Below are positions 48,003-56,942 of a stretch of DNA of 64,000 bases, piece after piece. Origin of the DNA: VRUE01 sp963715455 (lineage in GTDB: Bacteria > Actinomycetota > Thermoleophilia > Solirubrobacterales > 70-9). A program made the translations under genes and the position numbers. A model generated the notes under the pieces. It ran no database searches and was not told the origin of the DNA. It was given only the letters and a program-made list of their open reading frames with translations. How positions within the stretch are numbered: position 1 is the stretch's first letter; every line of letters begins with the position of its first letter. The stretch is from the NCBI GenBank assembly GCA_963715455.1, contig OY970245.1:248001-312000 (forward strand), in the 5' to 3' direction.

Positions 48003-49601
48003 ATGAGCAACTCGCTGCTCTGGACCCCGCTCGTCTTCGGCTTCCTCGGCCTCGCCGTGCCGCGCCGCTACACGGGCTGGTGGGCGACGCTGGGCACCGC
48101 GGTGACGCTGGCCCTGGCGATCGCCGTGCTGGCCGGCTTCGACTCCAGCGGCGGCCTGCAGAACACGGTCGACGTCGAGTGGATCCCCGGTCTCGGTGTC
48201 GATTACAGCCTCGGCGTCGACGGATTGAACGTCTTCCTGATCCTGCTGACCACGGTGCTCTGGGCGGCCGGCACCGCTTTCGCCGCCTTCCGCGAGCAGG
48301 AGCGCCCCCACCTCTTCTTCCTGATGATGCTGCTCGGCGAGACGGCGACGCTGGGCGCTTTCCTCGCCCAGGACCTGCTGCTCTTCGTCCTCTTCTTCGA
48401 CCTGATGCTGGTGCCGTTCTACTTCCTCTTCGGCGCCTGGGGCAGCGACCGAGAGGGCGGGCCGACGGCAGCTGCGGCGACGCTGAAGATGATCGTCTAC
48501 ACGCTGATCGGCTCGCTACTGATGCTGGTCGCGGCGATCGCCACGGGGATCATCGCCGCCGACGGCGGCCAGATCAGCTTCTCGATCGCCGAGCTGGCGC
48601 AGCAGCCGCTGGGCGAGGGCAGCCAGCGCTGGATCTTCTGGTTCTTCGCCGCTGCCTTCCTGGTCAAGATGCCGGCCTTCCTCCTGCACGGCTGGATGCC
48701 CGACGCTTACCGGGCGGCGCCGTTGCCGGTGCTGGCGGTCTTCTCCGGGGTGCTGGCCAAGGTCGGTGCCTACGGCTTCCTGCGCGTCGTGTTGCCGCTC
48801 TTCCCGGATGCCACGGTGGAATTCCAGGAGGTGGTGCTGGTCATCGCCCTGGCCTCGATTCTCTACGGCTCGGTGATGGCCTTCACCCAGACCAACGTGC
48901 GGCTGATCGCCGGCTACTCCTCGGTGGCACAGCTCGGCTTCATCACGGCCGGGATCTTTGCGCTCAGCGCCGACGGGGCCGACGGAGCGGTGCTGCAGAT
49001 GGTCAACCACGGCCTCGTCGTGGCGCCACTCTTGGTCATCGTCGCGATCCTCGCCGAGCGCAGCGGCAGCGAGGACCTGCGCGAGATGGGCGGCATGGCG
49101 ATGAAGGCGCCCGTGCTGGCGGCGCTTTTCCTGATCGTCACCCTGGCGACGCTGGCGATGCCCGGCTCGGCCAACTTCGTCGGCGAGTTCTACATCCTCA
49201 ACAGCCTCTTCGACTCGAAGATCGTCTTCGCCTGCGTGGCGATCAGCGGCGTCGCGATGAGCGCGTATTACGCGCTGCGCCTTTACCAGCGCACGATGCA
49301 CAACCGCCGACCCGATGGCATCGAATCGCGCGAGATCGGCTGGCGCGACGGCATCGTGCTGGTGCCCCTCGTCCTCTGCATCCTGGGGCTGGCGCTGTAT
49401 CCGCAGTTGATCCTGAAACGTACGGACAACTCCGTGTCCCAAACCGTTGCGGCTGTGAAGGGGCCGTCGGAGGGGTCTCCCAAAACACTCAGCAGGTCGC
49501 GCCCTTCCCCTAGCCGAGCAATTACTTCTCAACTGCGCGAACCTGCGTTTTGGGAGACCCCTCCGACGGCCCATCCCCGCCAGGAAGCAGTGGAGCAGTG
49601 A
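48003..49601 (+). CDS. nuoM: NADH-quinone oxidoreductase subunit M with palindrome-encoded tail
   Basis: 532 residues from the ATG at 48003. The antiporter-like core carries the Glu in LGETATLGAFLAQDLLLFVL, the Lys in AAFLVKMPAFLLHGWMPDAY and the later His/Lys line. After LALYPQLILKR the final 55 residues derive largely from a stem-loop element and are Ser/Pro/Arg-rich, ending in TPPTAHPRQEAVEQ. Its stop overlaps the GTG of nuoN. Confidence 0.95.
   Translation: MSNSLLWTPLVFGFLGLAVPRRYTGWWATLGTAVTLALAIAVLAGFDSSGGLQNTVDVEWIPGLGVDYSLGVDGLNVFLILLTTVLWAAGTAFAAFREQERPHLFFLMMLLGETATLGAFLAQDLLLFVLFFDLMLVPFYFLFGAWGSDREGGPTAAAATLKMIVYTLIGSLLMLVAAIATGIIAADGGQISFSIAELAQQPLGEGSQRWIFWFFAAAFLVKMPAFLLHGWMPDAYRAAPLPVLAVFSGVLAKVGAYGFLRVVLPLFPDATVEFQEVVLVIALASILYGSVMAFTQTNVRLIAGYSSVAQLGFITAGIFALSADGADGAVLQMVNHGLVVAPLLVIVAILAERSGSEDLREMGGMAMKAPVLAALFLIVTLATLAMPGSANFVGEFYILNSLFDSKIVFACVAISGVAMSAYYALRLYQRTMHNRRPDGIESREIGWRDGIVLVPLVLCILGLALYPQLILKRTDNSVSQTVAAVKGPSEGSPKTLSRSRPSPSRAITSQLREPAFWETPPTAHPRQEAVEQ
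49461..49572 (+). repeat. dispersed stem-loop element (ACACTCAGC-loop type) inside nuoM
   Basis: Perfect 26-bp outer stem (49461-49486 with 49547-49572), starting GGGCCGTCGGAGGGGTCTCC. Inner pairs GCAGGT/ACCTGC and CGCGC/GCGCG extend it; apical loop about 32 nt. The 5' loop side reads AACACTCAGCA and the 3' side TGCGTT, as in the nuoJ copy. It forms the tail of NuoM and ends 26 bases before nuoN. Confidence 0.92.
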
Positions 49602-51088
49602 ACTTCCAGGCTCCCGAGATGGACTACGCGGCGCTCTCGCCGATCCTCGCCCTCACGGCGGGGCTCTGCGTCGTCTTGCTCAGCGCGGTCTTCAGGCCGC
49701 TGCGGCGCACGGCGCCGGGGCTGACGCTGGTCGTTCTCGCCGCCACCGCCGGGCTGCTGATCTGGCACTGGAACGACCCGACGGATCTCGTCTCCGGCGC
49801 CCTGCGGCTCGACGACCTGGCGATCTCGATCTCGCTGATCGCGATCCTCACCGCCACCTTCGCCGTCCTCCTCTCGATCCGCGAGCCGGCTGCCGAGCAG
49901 GTCGGCTCGGGCGAGTACCACGCGCTGCTGCTCGGCTCGGTGCTGGGCATGGTGCTCCTCGCCCAGGCGCAGAACCTGGTCACCTTCTTCGTCGCGATCG
50001 AGACGCTCTCGATCCCGCTCTACATTCTCTGCGCCGCCAACCTGCGCCGCGAGAAGTCGCTCGAGTCGGGGCTCAAGTACCTGATCGTCGGCTCGCTCGG
50101 CTCGGCGACGCTGCTCTACGGCATGGCCTTTCTCTACGGCGGCTCGGGCTCAACCAGCTTCGAGGGGATCGCCGCGGGGATCTCCAAAGCGGGCCTCGTC
50201 GAGGACCCGCTGGTCCTGGTCGGCATCGCGCTCTGTGCGGTCGGGCTTGCCTTCAAGACCTCGATCGCCCCCTTCCACCAGTGGACGCCCGACGTCTACG
50301 AGGGCGCGCCGACGCCAATCACCGGCTTCATGGCGGTGGCGACCAAGGCAGCGGCCTTCGCCGTCTTCGTGCGCTTCTTCGACGTTGCCCTGATCGCCCA
50401 GGCGGATGAGTGGCAGCCGGCGCTGGCGGTGCTGGCCGCGATTTCGATCGTCGTCGGCAACGTCGGCGCCCTCGGCCAGAGCTCGCTCAAGCGCCTGCTC
50501 GGCTACTCCGGCGTCGCCCAGGCCGGCTACATCCTCGGCGGCCTTGTCGTCGCCAGCGAGGCGGGGATCAACGCGATGGTCTTCTACTTGGCCGCATACG
50601 CGTTCATGAATCTCGCCGCCTTCGCTGTCGTCATCGCGCGGGAGCGGGAAACCATTTTCGGGGACGACATCCGTTCTGTGCGAAACCTTGGCAGCGAGCG
50701 GCCATTGCTCGCCTGGCCACTGACAATCTCGATGCTGGCACTCGCCGGGCTTCCCGCAACCGCTGGGTTCATCGGCAAGCTCTATCTAATAGAGGCGTTG
50801 GTCGAGGGCGGCTACACCTGGCTCGCCGTCTTCATCGCCATCGGCACGATGATCTCGCTGGCCTACTACCTGCGGGTGGTGGCGGCGATGTGGATGCGGC
50901 CGGAGGCGGCGGCTGCGCCGGCGATTGCTGGGGCTTCTCCTGAGGCGGATCCGGTCGACCCCGAAGCGGGCCGGCGTCCTTATCTAGTGGCCCCCGCGTT
51001 GCTTGCCGCTGCCGCAACGATCTTCTTTGGCATCATTCCCCAGCCGCTGGTCGAGTTTGCAGAACGCGCCGGGTCGTCTCTCTTCTGA
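49598..51088 (+). CDS. nuoN: NADH-quinone oxidoreductase subunit N
   Basis: 496 residues from the GTG at 49598 (GTGA overlap with nuoM); ATG 49619 is an alternative. Antiporter-like with Glu in FFVAIETLSIPLYILCA, Lys in AVGLAFKTSIAPFHQWTPDVYEG and GYSGVAQAGYILGG. Last subunit of the operon and third pump of complex I. A weak dyad (ACCCG/CGGGT and GACAGG/CCTGTC, 51090-51120) follows and could end transcription. Confidence 0.95.
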   Translation: MNFQAPEMDYAALSPILALTAGLCVVLLSAVFRPLRRTAPGLTLVVLAATAGLLIWHWNDPTDLVSGALRLDDLAISISLIAILTATFAVLLSIREPAAEQVGSGEYHALLLGSVLGMVLLAQAQNLVTFFVAIETLSIPLYILCAANLRREKSLESGLKYLIVGSLGSATLLYGMAFLYGGSGSTSFEGIAAGISKAGLVEDPLVLVGIALCAVGLAFKTSIAPFHQWTPDVYEGAPTPITGFMAVATKAAAFAVFVRFFDVALIAQADEWQPALAVLAAISIVVGNVGALGQSSLKRLLGYSGVAQAGYILGGLVVASEAGINAMVFYLAAYAFMNLAAFAVVIARERETIFGDDIRSVRNLGSERPLLAWPLTISMLALAGLPATAGFIGKLYLIEALVEGGYTWLAVFIAIGTMISLAYYLRVVAAMWMRPEAAAAPAIAGASPEADPVDPEAGRRPYLVAPALLAAAATIFFGIIPQPLVEFAERAGSSLF

Positions 51089-51167
51089 CCCGACAGGCGT
51101 CGCTGGCGCGGCGGGTCCTGTCACCGAATGGGGCCCACCACCCGCGAGAGGCGTATATGGTCAACAC

Positions 51168-52928
51168 ATGTCTGAGCGGCCGAGGGCACTGCAAGCGGGG
51201 ACGATGTGCGAGGCGTTTCAAATCTCCGCGGAGGAGTGGGCTGACAGTCCGGCGCTGCGGCTGAAGGACACCGACTACGAGGCGTCGTGGAAGGACTACT
51301 CCGAGGCGGTGCGCAAGCGCGCGGCTGGGTTGGCGAAGCTTGGTGTTGGACGGGGCGACACGGTTGGCTTCATGCTGGTCAACCGGCCGGCGCTGCATTT
51401 GACCGATTGCGCAGCGATGCATCTGGGGGCGACCTGCTTCTCGGTCTACAACACCTCCTCGCCGGAGCAGGTGGAGTACGTGGTCGAGGACGCGGCCAAC
51501 CGGGTAATCGTCACCGAGCAGGCCTTTCTCGAGACGGTGCTGGCGGTGCGCGAGGCGGTTGAGACAGTCGAGCACGTTGTCGTGGTCGATGGCGAGGCGC
51601 CGGAGGGGACGATCTCGGTCGAGGAGCTGGAGGCGATGGGCGATCCCGGCTTCGACTTCGAAGCCGCTTGGCGCGCAGTCGAGCCCGATGACGTGCTCTG
51701 CTTGATCTACACCTCCGGCACCACCGGCCCGCCCAAGGGCGTGCAGCTGACCCACGCCAACATGGTCGCCGTCTGGCGGGCCTGCGACGCGGTCCAGGAG
51801 ACCAAGCCGGGCGGGCGGATGATCTCCTTCCTGCCCAGTGCCCACATCGCCGACCGCTGGGCCGGGCTCTACGCCCAGATGGTCTACGGCAGCTGCGTGT
51901 ACTGCTGCCCGGACCCGCGCGCGATGGTCGCCTACTCGATCGAGGTCAAACCGACCGTCTGGGGCGGGGTGCCACGCATCTGGGAAAAGCTCAAGGCGGC
52001 GATCGAGATCGGCATCGCGGCCCAGCCGGACCAGGCCAAACGCGAGGCGACGGAGGCGGCGATCGAGGTGGGCCGTCGTCGCGTCGCCGCCTACATGGAC
52101 GGCGGCGTGCCTGAGGAGCTACAGGCCGAGTGGGAGCGTGCCGACGAACAGGTGCTCTCGGGGATCCGCGCCATGCTGGGTCTCGACGAGGTCGAATCGT
52201 TCGTCGTCGGGGCGGCGCCGACACCGCCGGAGGTGCTCGAGTTCTTCCTCGCGCTGGGGATCGAGATCCGCGAGACCTGGGGAATGTCGGAGACGACCGC
52301 GATCACGACCCTCAACCCGCCGGGCGGCATCCGCTTGGGGACGGTCGGGCCGCCGATCCCGGACACCGAGGTGAAGCTCGCCGAGGACGGCGAGGTGCTG
52401 GTGCGCGGGCCACAGGTGATGGTGGGCTACCGCAACATGCCCGAGAAGACCGCCGAGGCGCTTACGGATGACGGTTGGCTGCTGACCGGCGACATCGGCG
52501 AATTCGACGAGGCCGGCTACCTGCGCATCGTCGACCGCAAGAAGGAGCTGATCATCAACGCGGCGGGCAAGAACATGTCGCCGGCCAACATCGAGGCGAA
52601 GCTGAAGGCCGCCTCGACCCTGATCGCCCAGGCGGTGGCGATCGGCGACAACCGCCCCTACAACGTTGCCCTGATCGTGCTCGATGCCGAATCGCTGGCA
52701 GCGCGCGGCGCGGCCGCGGACGACCCGGCCGTCGCCAAGGAGATCGCCGAGGCGGTCGAGACGGCCAACGCGCGCCTCTCGCGGGTCGAGCAGATCAAGC
52801 GCTACGAGGTACTACCCGGCGAGTGGGTGCCCGGCAGCGAGGAGCTGACGCCGACGATGAAGCTCAAGCGCCGGCCGATCGAGCGCAAGTACGAAACGGA
52901 GATAGAAGCTCTCTACGCAGACTCCTGA
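51168..52928 (+). CDS. long-chain acyl-CoA synthetase (AMP-binding, FadD-like)
   Basis: 586 residues from the ATG at 51168. Adenylation motifs: LIYTSGTTGPPKGVQLTHAN (P-loop), ETWGMSETTAITTLNPPG, TGDIGEFDEAGYLRIVDRKK and the late Lys in LTPTMKLKRR. Activates fatty acids as acyl-AMP then acyl-CoA. A TATATGG 11 bases upstream of the start may be its -10 region. It could feed the acyl-CoA dehydrogenase further right. Chain length cannot be fixed. Confidence 0.92.
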   Translation: MSERPRALQAGTMCEAFQISAEEWADSPALRLKDTDYEASWKDYSEAVRKRAAGLAKLGVGRGDTVGFMLVNRPALHLTDCAAMHLGATCFSVYNTSSPEQVEYVVEDAANRVIVTEQAFLETVLAVREAVETVEHVVVVDGEAPEGTISVEELEAMGDPGFDFEAAWRAVEPDDVLCLIYTSGTTGPPKGVQLTHANMVAVWRACDAVQETKPGGRMISFLPSAHIADRWAGLYAQMVYGSCVYCCPDPRAMVAYSIEVKPTVWGGVPRIWEKLKAAIEIGIAAQPDQAKREATEAAIEVGRRRVAAYMDGGVPEELQAEWERADEQVLSGIRAMLGLDEVESFVVGAAPTPPEVLEFFLALGIEIRETWGMSETTAITTLNPPGGIRLGTVGPPIPDTEVKLAEDGEVLVRGPQVMVGYRNMPEKTAEALTDDGWLLTGDIGEFDEAGYLRIVDRKKELIINAAGKNMSPANIEAKLKAASTLIAQAVAIGDNRPYNVALIVLDAESLAARGAAADDPAVAKEIAEAVETANARLSRVEQIKRYEVLPGEWVPGSEELTPTMKLKRRPIERKYETEIEALYADS

Positions 52929-52950
52929 GCGGCGCCCATAGGGTGCCGCG

Positions 52951-53874
52951 ATCGGTGTCCTGCTGACAACCGCCGCAATCGTCGCTGCCGTCGCAGTCGG
53001 CGTCGCTGCCGAGCGTCGCTGGCCGGCGGGGGCGGCAAACGCCTCGCGGCGTTCGCTCTCGCTGCTGCTCTACGTGCTGTTGCCGCCGGTGATCTTCTTC
53101 AACATCGCCGCCAGCGAGATCGATCCCAGCCACGGCGTCGGTTTGGTGCTGGGCATCGTCGCCTCCTCGCTCGGTGCCCTGCTCGCCTGGTGGGTGGCCA
53201 GCCGCGTGCTGCACCTCGCCCGCTTCCAGGTCGGCGCCGTCATCTGCTGCGTGCTCAGCGTCAACACCGGCTACCTCGGCTACCCGCTGACCGTCGCCCT
53301 GCTCGGCCGCGACGAGCTCCCCACCGCGGTGCTCTACGACGTGCTCGTCACCGGCCCCTGCCTGCTGCTCGGCGCCTTCGCCGTCGGCGCCGCCTTCGGC
53401 ACCAAGGCGGGCGAAACCCCGCGCCAGCGGGTCGCCGCCTTCTTCACCCGCAACCCACCGCTCTACGCGGCGATCGCCGGCCTGCTCGCCCCCGAGGCGC
53501 TGGCCCCCGACCTGCTCGTCGACGCCTCGCAGATCCTCATCGTGGCGATTCTGCCAATCGGCTTCTTCGCCGTCGGCGCCACCCTGGCGGAGAACGCCGA
53601 GCACGGCGAGCTGCCGATGCCGCCGCCCATGACCCGCCCCGTCGCCCTGGCGATCGGCACCCGCCTGGCAATCGTGCCGGCGCTGCTGATGTTGCTTGCC
53701 GCCCCGCTGATCGACCTACCTGCTGCCTACCGCCTGCTCTCGGCGATGCCCTCCGGCCTCAACTCGCTGGTCATCGCCCACGCCTACGGTCTCGACATGG
53801 AGATCACCGCCGAGGCGGTCACCTGGTCGACGGCGATCGTCGTCGGCGCCGCCCTGGTTTCCCTGCTCCTCTGA
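52951..53874 (+). CDS. AEC-family (auxin efflux carrier-like) permease
   Basis: About 308 residues and ten helices. The family-like frame starts at ATC 52951 (IGVLLTTAAIVAAVAVGV, first helix), but no ATG, GTG or TTG is in frame between the stop at 52939 and GTG 53074, which would remove helix 1. AGGGTG lies six bases before the ATC, so a rare ATC start is possible; a lost start is the other reading. Features: NTGYLGYPLTVALLG and PSGLNSLVIAHAYGLD, the two conserved broken-helix regions. Exports or imports small organic acids. Confidence 0.8.
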   Translation: MGVLLTTAAIVAAVAVGVAAERRWPAGAANASRRSLSLLLYVLLPPVIFFNIAASEIDPSHGVGLVLGIVASSLGALLAWWVASRVLHLARFQVGAVICCVLSVNTGYLGYPLTVALLGRDELPTAVLYDVLVTGPCLLLGAFAVGAAFGTKAGETPRQRVAAFFTRNPPLYAAIAGLLAPEALAPDLLVDASQILIVAILPIGFFAVGATLAENAEHGELPMPPPMTRPVALAIGTRLAIVPALLMLLAAPLIDLPAAYRLLSAMPSGLNSLVIAHAYGLDMEITAEAVTWSTAIVVGAALVSLLL

Positions 53875-53886
53875 AGCGACCGCGGC

Positions 53887-53937
53887 CGCTGACTTCGCCT
53901 TTACTCGCCTATATGGCGAAGAAAGACGAAGTCAGCG
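53887..53937. repeat. stem-loop element (CGCTGACTTCG-stem, TATATGG loop)
   Basis: Perfect 11-bp stem CGCTGACTTCG / CGAAGTCAGCG; loop includes ACTCGCCTATATGGCGAAG. The stem is identical to the one at 62508. It lies between two co-directional genes. Confidence 0.88.
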
Positions 53938-53962
53938 TGGGGGTTCGGCCTATCCTGAGGTC

Positions 53963-54874
53963 ATGACGGAGTTCCCGACGGTCCGAGTCGCTGCGATCCA
54001 GGCGACGCCGGTGATCCTCGACGCCGAGGCGACGGTCACGAAGGCGGTCGGTCTGCTCGAGCAAGCGGCTGCCGACGGGGCCCAGCTGGCCGTCTTCCCC
54101 GAGACCTTCGTGCCCCTCTATCCCTCCGGCGCCTGGGCGAAGGATGCGGCCTCGTTCAACGGCTGGGACGAGTTCTGGGAGCAGCTCTGGGCGAACTCGG
54201 TTGAGATCCCCGGCCCGCTCATCGATCGCCTGACCGCCGTGTGCGCCGCGCAAGACGTGCACTGCGCAATCGGCGTCAACGAGCGCGAGCTGCAGCGGCC
54301 AGGGTCGCTCTACAACACCGTCGTGCTGATCGGGCCGGAGGGCGTCGTTTGGAAGCACCGCAAGCTGATGCCGACCCAACACGAGCGTCTCTTCCACGGG
54401 GTCGGCGCCGGCAACGACCTCGAGGTTGTGCAGACCTCACTGGGGAGGATCGGCGGGTTGATCTGCTGGGAGAACCGCATGCCGCTCGCCCGCTACGCCG
54501 TCTACCAGAGCGGACCGCAGATCTGGCTCGCCCCGACGGCGGACGACAGCGACGGCTGGCTGGCAAGCATGCGCCACATCGCGATCGAGTCCGGCGCTTT
54601 CGTCGTATCGGCGCCGCAGTACATCCCGGCGGCGGCCTTCCCAGACGACTTCCCTGCCCCGCTGCCGCCGGGCAAGGAGATCTTCGGCAACGGCGGTGCG
54701 GCGATAATCGAGCCGGCAGCGGGAGAGGTGATTGCCGGCCCCCTCTACGGCGAGGAGGGAATCGTCGTCGCCGATTGCGACCTGCGGGTCGGCCTCCACG
54801 CCAAGCGCTGGTTCGACTCAGCTGGGCACTACAGCCGCGAGGACGTGCTGGCGCCGCAGGTGCGCGAAGGCTGA
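53963..54874 (+). CDS. nitrilase
   Basis: 303 residues. Catalytic triad of the nitrilase superfamily: Glu47 in FPETFVPLYP, Lys134 in KHRKLMPT, and Cys168 in GGLICWENRMP. The CWEN context and the closing GHYSREDVL are those of true nitrilases (branch 1), which turn nitriles into acids and ammonia. ATG at 53963. Its stop shares bases with the start of the VOC gene (TGATG). Confidence 0.9.
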   Translation: MTEFPTVRVAAIQATPVILDAEATVTKAVGLLEQAAADGAQLAVFPETFVPLYPSGAWAKDAASFNGWDEFWEQLWANSVEIPGPLIDRLTAVCAAQDVHCAIGVNERELQRPGSLYNTVVLIGPEGVVWKHRKLMPTQHERLFHGVGAGNDLEVVQTSLGRIGGLICWENRMPLARYAVYQSGPQIWLAPTADDSDGWLASMRHIAIESGAFVVSAPQYIPAAAFPDDFPAPLPPGKEIFGNGGAAIIEPAAGEVIAGPLYGEEGIVVADCDLRVGLHAKRWFDSAGHYSREDVLAPQVREG

Positions 54875-55233
54875 TGCTGCACCACGTCGGCATCGAGATG
54901 AGGCCCCCCGATCTGGAGCGCTCGGTCGAACTCTGGCAGGCGCTCGGCTTTGCCTTGGTCGAGCCGCCACCAACGCTGAGCGAGTTCACCTGGCTGGAAC
55001 GGGAGGGCACCCAGATCCACCTGATGCCCACCGCAGATCCGACCGTGCCGCCCCGCGGCCACACGGCCATCGTCGCCCCGGACTTCGAGGCCAGCGTCGC
55101 CGCGCTGCGCGAGCGCGGCTTCGAGGTGGAAGCGCGGCGCGAGCACTGGGGCGTGCCGCGAGCCGTCGTGCTGATGCCCGGCGGCCACCGCGTCGAGCTG
55201 ATGGCTGCACCACCCGAACGCCAGATCCATTGA
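54874..55233 (+). CDS. VOC (glyoxalase/bleomycin-resistance fold) protein
   Basis: 119 residues: MLHHVGIEMRPPDLERSVEL, then WLEREGTQIHLMP, GHTAIVAPDFEASVAALRER and LMPGGHRVELM. Complete single VOC unit with His/Glu positions fit to bind a metal. Substrate unknown. Translationally coupled to the nitrilase, which hints at a shared pathway. The stop lies in the arm of the next hairpin. Confidence 0.82.
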   Translation: MLHHVGIEMRPPDLERSVELWQALGFALVEPPPTLSEFTWLEREGTQIHLMPTADPTVPPRGHTAIVAPDFEASVAALRERGFEVEARREHWGVPRAVVLMPGGHRVELMAAPPERQIH

Positions 55234-55276
55234 TCGAAGGGTTTTAGGGGCTATAGCCCCTAAATGCTTCGATCAA
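55230..55276. repeat. two-part stem-loop after the VOC gene
   Basis: TTGATCGAAG / CTTCGATCAA (10 bp), 3-nt and 2-nt internal loop, then TTTAGGGGC / GCCCCTAAA (9 bp) with TATA loop. The core GGGGCTATAGCCCC is fully palindromic. Possible terminator for the nitrilase-VOC pair, though there is no U-tract. Confidence 0.87.
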
Positions 55277-55316
55277 GCGGCCGGACCCCCGCCGCACTGG
55301 CGTCTACGATGCGCCG

Positions 55317-56942
55317 GTGCGCTACCCGGTCGAGAGCTTCACCGCCGAGGAGCGGGCCCTGCTCGCCCCCCACTTCACCAACCTGGACCGGCCCGTATTC
55401 GCTCTGGTCAATCTGCCGGAGACCGTCAAGGGGGCGCTTTTTGCCCGCTATTCGCGGTATTCCGGGACGGTGCGGCGGCTTTATCTGGAGGAGTTCGCCG
55501 AGGACGCGCCGGCCGGCTCCCGACCCTTCGACGGCGCCGAGGGAGAGCGCGCCGCTGGTCTCTATGAGCGGGTCTTCGTCGGCTACGGCGATGACTCGAT
55601 CGCCCAGGTGGGCGGCGCCCACGTCGCCTGCGAGTGGGTCTCCAACATCCTCACCAAGCTCCTGCAGCGCGGCCGCCTCGCTGCCTACCTGGAGCAGTCG
55701 ACCCGCTACATCCCCTACGACAAGCCGCTCTCCGAGGAGGGTGGCTACCGCTACTACCGCGACGCGGAGCTCGGCCCCGAGTTCGGCGCAGCGATGGACG
55801 AGATCTTCACCATCTACTCGCGCTCGCTGCGCCAGGTCGAGGAGTGGGCGGCGGAGCGCTGGCCACGCGGGGACGACGAACCGGAGGGGCCCTGGCAGCG
55901 CTCGATCCGCGCCAAGGCGCTCGACCTGCTGCGTGGCCTGCTGCCGGCGGCGACGCTGAGTCACGTCGGCATCTACGCCTCAGGCCAGGCCTACGAGCAG
56001 CTGCTCCTGCGACTGATGGCCTCGCCGTTGCCCGAGGCGCGGGCCTACGGCGAGATGATCCTCACCGAGCTGAAGCAGGTGATGCCGAGCTTCGTCTCGC
56101 GGGTCGAGCGGCCCGATCGCGGCGGCGAGTGGGTCTCCTATCTGGAGCAGCGTCGGGAGGGCACCGAGCAGTGGGTCTCGCGGCTCGGCCTCGACCGTCG
56201 CGACGCTGGTGAGGCGACTCCCTCGGTGGAGCTGATCCACGTTGACGGCAGCGAAGAGGATCTGCTCGCCTCCTGCCTCTTCGAGGCCGCCGCCACTCCC
56301 GAGACCGAGATCCTCGCCCGCATCGACGTGCTCGACCGAGCCGAGCGAGCGGAGCTGCTGGCGGCGATGGTGGGGGAGCGCGGCAACCGCCGCCACCGCC
56401 CCGGCCGCGGCTTCGAGGCGCTGCGCTACCGCTTCGAGATCGTCTCCGACTACGGCGCCTTCCGCGACCTGCAGCGCCACCGCATGCTGACCTGTCAGTG
56501 GCAACGGCTGGGGCCGGATCTCGGCGCCGGGATTCCCGACGAGGTGCGCGAAGCAGGCGCCGGTGGAGAGTTCGAGCGCGCCCTGGAGATCTCACGCAGC
56601 GAGTACGAGCGCCTCGTCTCCGCCGGGCTCAGTGAGCAAGCGCCCTACGCGCTCAGCCTTGCCTACCGCATCCGCTACACGCTTGACCTCAACGCCCGTG
56701 AGGCGATGCACCTGATCGAGCTGCGCTCCGGCCGCGAGGGCCACCCGACTTACCGAGCGGTGGCCCAAGCGATGCACGAGCGGATCGCCGCCATCCATCC
56801 CGGCGTGGCGGCGGCGATGAGCTTCGTCGATACCTCACAGGAGGCCCGGCTTGAGCGGATCATGAGCGAGATCCGCACCCATCGCAAGCGGGCCCAAGCG
56901 GGAACCGAGGTCCCGCCCCCCGGTCTCAACCCCCTAGGTTGA
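55317..56942 (+). CDS. tandem-domain ThyX-like (FAD-dependent thymidylate synthase family) protein
   Basis: 541 residues, about twice a normal ThyX. The N-terminal half has LLQRGRLAAYLEQSTRYIPY, matching the position of the ThyX RHRxxSxNExSxRY motif but with Arg-His lost (QRGR). The C-terminal half has DLQRHRMLTCQWQRLGP, which keeps RHR but lacks the Ser. Each half also has the long ThyX helices. ThyX makes dTMP from dUMP with methylenetetrahydrofolate and FAD as a homotetramer; this fused form may carry one site per pair or have another role. GTG start at 55317. No thyA is in the window. Confidence 0.75.
   Translation: MRYPVESFTAEERALLAPHFTNLDRPVFALVNLPETVKGALFARYSRYSGTVRRLYLEEFAEDAPAGSRPFDGAEGERAAGLYERVFVGYGDDSIAQVGGAHVACEWVSNILTKLLQRGRLAAYLEQSTRYIPYDKPLSEEGGYRYYRDAELGPEFGAAMDEIFTIYSRSLRQVEEWAAERWPRGDDEPEGPWQRSIRAKALDLLRGLLPAATLSHVGIYASGQAYEQLLLRLMASPLPEARAYGEMILTELKQVMPSFVSRVERPDRGGEWVSYLEQRREGTEQWVSRLGLDRRDAGEATPSVELIHVDGSEEDLLASCLFEAAATPETEILARIDVLDRAERAELLAAMVGERGNRRHRPGRGFEALRYRFEIVSDYGAFRDLQRHRMLTCQWQRLGPDLGAGIPDEVREAGAGGEFERALEISRSEYERLVSAGLSEQAPYALSLAYRIRYTLDLNAREAMHLIELRSGREGHPTYRAVAQAMHERIAAIHPGVAAAMSFVDTSQEARLERIMSEIRTHRKRAQAGTEVPPPGLNPLG

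Noticed and set aside
45540..49572. Integron attC sites
   Set aside because: attC sites have conserved ends and variable centres, with no constant apex. Here arms vary and the apex is conserved; no integrase gene or cassette array is present.
51089..51167. Strong terminator after nuoN
   Set aside because: Only two mutually exclusive 5-6 bp dyads and no T-run; too weak to list as a terminator.
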